Shown here: one piece after another, positions 63,669 to 64,000 of the stretch
Layout of the letters: each line of letters begins with the position of its first letter
How positions within the stretch are numbered: position 1 is the stretch's first letter
Assembly (NCBI GenBank): GCA_900109485.1
Contig: FOAY01000013.1
Span: 95,600 to 159,599 of the forward strand
Direction of reading: 5' to 3'
From: Kosakonia sacchari
Lineage (GTDB): Bacteria; Pseudomonadota; Gammaproteobacteria; Enterobacterales; Enterobacteriaceae
DNA: 64,000 nt
Program-made: the position numbers and the translations under genes
The notes under the pieces: generated by a model
Seen by the model: the letters and a program-made list of their open reading frames with translations, nothing else
What the model was told of the DNA's origin: nothing
Databases searched by the model: none

Positions 63669-64000
63669 ACCACCTCCTGAGGAGGTGGTCAGCAACAGGT
63701 TGGCTCTGCCAGTAATGCTACTCATGGGAAAATCCGAATCTGTTATCCCCATAACTGATAAGGATTTAACCATGAGTAGATTCCAGAAAGCATCTCATGT
63801 GCTCTGGTGTTGTCAATATCATATCGTTTGGACACCCAAGTACCGATTTCGCATCCTGAGGAACAATGTAGGTAAAGAGGTCTATAAGCAAATAAGGATC
63901 TCAAGTGAACAGCTTGGGATAGAAGTTGTGGAGCTAAATGTCCAGCTAGATCATGTTCATTTACTGGTAAAGGTGCCGCCACGGCTTTCGATTTCCCATG
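63669..64000 (+). mobile_element. Left end of an IS200/IS605-family insertion sequence
   Basis: A near-perfect hairpin with 10-base arms around a single central G (63669-63689) stands where IS200/IS605 elements carry the subterminal palindrome that TnpA binds as single-stranded DNA. About 80 bases later a tnpA gene begins. The exact boundary and any tnpB are outside view. The element sits just behind the pdxK terminator, so it damages no gene here. Confidence 0.75.
63772..64000 (+). CDS. tnpA: IS200-type transposase TnpA, cut by window end
   Basis: Seventy-six codons are visible from the ATG at 63772. They match the Y1 HUH transposases that move IS200/IS605 elements by single-strand excision: CQYHIVWTPKYRFRIL near the N-terminus, then the metal-binding HUH motif in LDHVHLLVKVPP (D-H-V-H at about 60-63). 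The catalytic Tyr lies beyond the edge. AAGGAT precedes the start. So far the frame is intact. Confidence 0.9.
   Translation, partial: MSRFQKASHVLWCCQYHIVWTPKYRFRILRNNVGKEVYKQIRISSEQLGIEVVELNVQLDHVHLLVKVPPRLSISH

Overview
This window is a chromosomal segment of a member of the Enterobacteriaceae. Nearly every gene has a full-length counterpart in Escherichia coli, in an order that follows the E. coli yfg-ppx-purMN-upp-hda-hyf-dapA-acrD-tktB-hemF-cysPUWAM-pdxK region. The high GC at third codon positions and the absence of several E. coli insertions (narQ, eut, ucpA) point to a Kosakonia/Enterobacter/Klebsiella-like relative. The species cannot be fixed from the sequence alone. No rRNA, tRNA or CRISPR array was seen.

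Layout. Positions 1-836 hold the 3' part of an accessory SIR2-like gene that ends in its own terminator. It is followed by yfgG, the c-di-GMP phosphodiesterase gene pdeA behind a well-placed FNR site, and the ppk-ppx polyphosphate operon. Next come purMN (PurR box) divergent from upp-uraA, hda with its non-AUG start, yfgD, bepA and perM. From 15.6 to 29.7 kb, all on the minus strand, lies the complete hydrogenase-4 locus: hyfABCDEFGHIJ, the sigma-54 activator hyfR and a formate channel. A -24/-12 promoter and an enhancer-like repeat lie upstream of hyfA.

The middle of the window is housekeeping: bcp-gcvR, dapA-bamC, purC (PurR box), ypfJ-tmcA, ypfH, dapE-ypfN and yffB. It also holds a probable acquired GNAT acetyltransferase and the 19-codon gene ypfM. 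Next is the RND pump gene acrD with a near-consensus BaeR box, then aegA, nudK, ypfG, the talA-tktB operon and maeB. The right part holds amiA-hemF, ypeA-yfeZ, yfeY, yfeX, the sulfate/thiosulfate uptake operon cysPUWA, cysM and pdxK. At the right edge is the left end and first 76 codons of an IS200/IS605-family transposase.

How the genes work together. Hydrogenase-4, the formate channel, HyfR and the multi-[4Fe-4S] oxidoreductase AegA form an anaerobic formate/electron-transfer theme, and pdeA also carries an FNR box. CysPUWA and CysM form a thiosulfate-to-cysteine route. Ppk/Ppx, TalA/TktB, MaeB and the purine/pyrimidine genes are ordinary metabolism. The only clear candidate for an undescribed system is the SIR2-like gene cut by the left edge, whose upstream partners lie outside the window. 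Comparisons with E. coli proteins are from memory; no database search was run.
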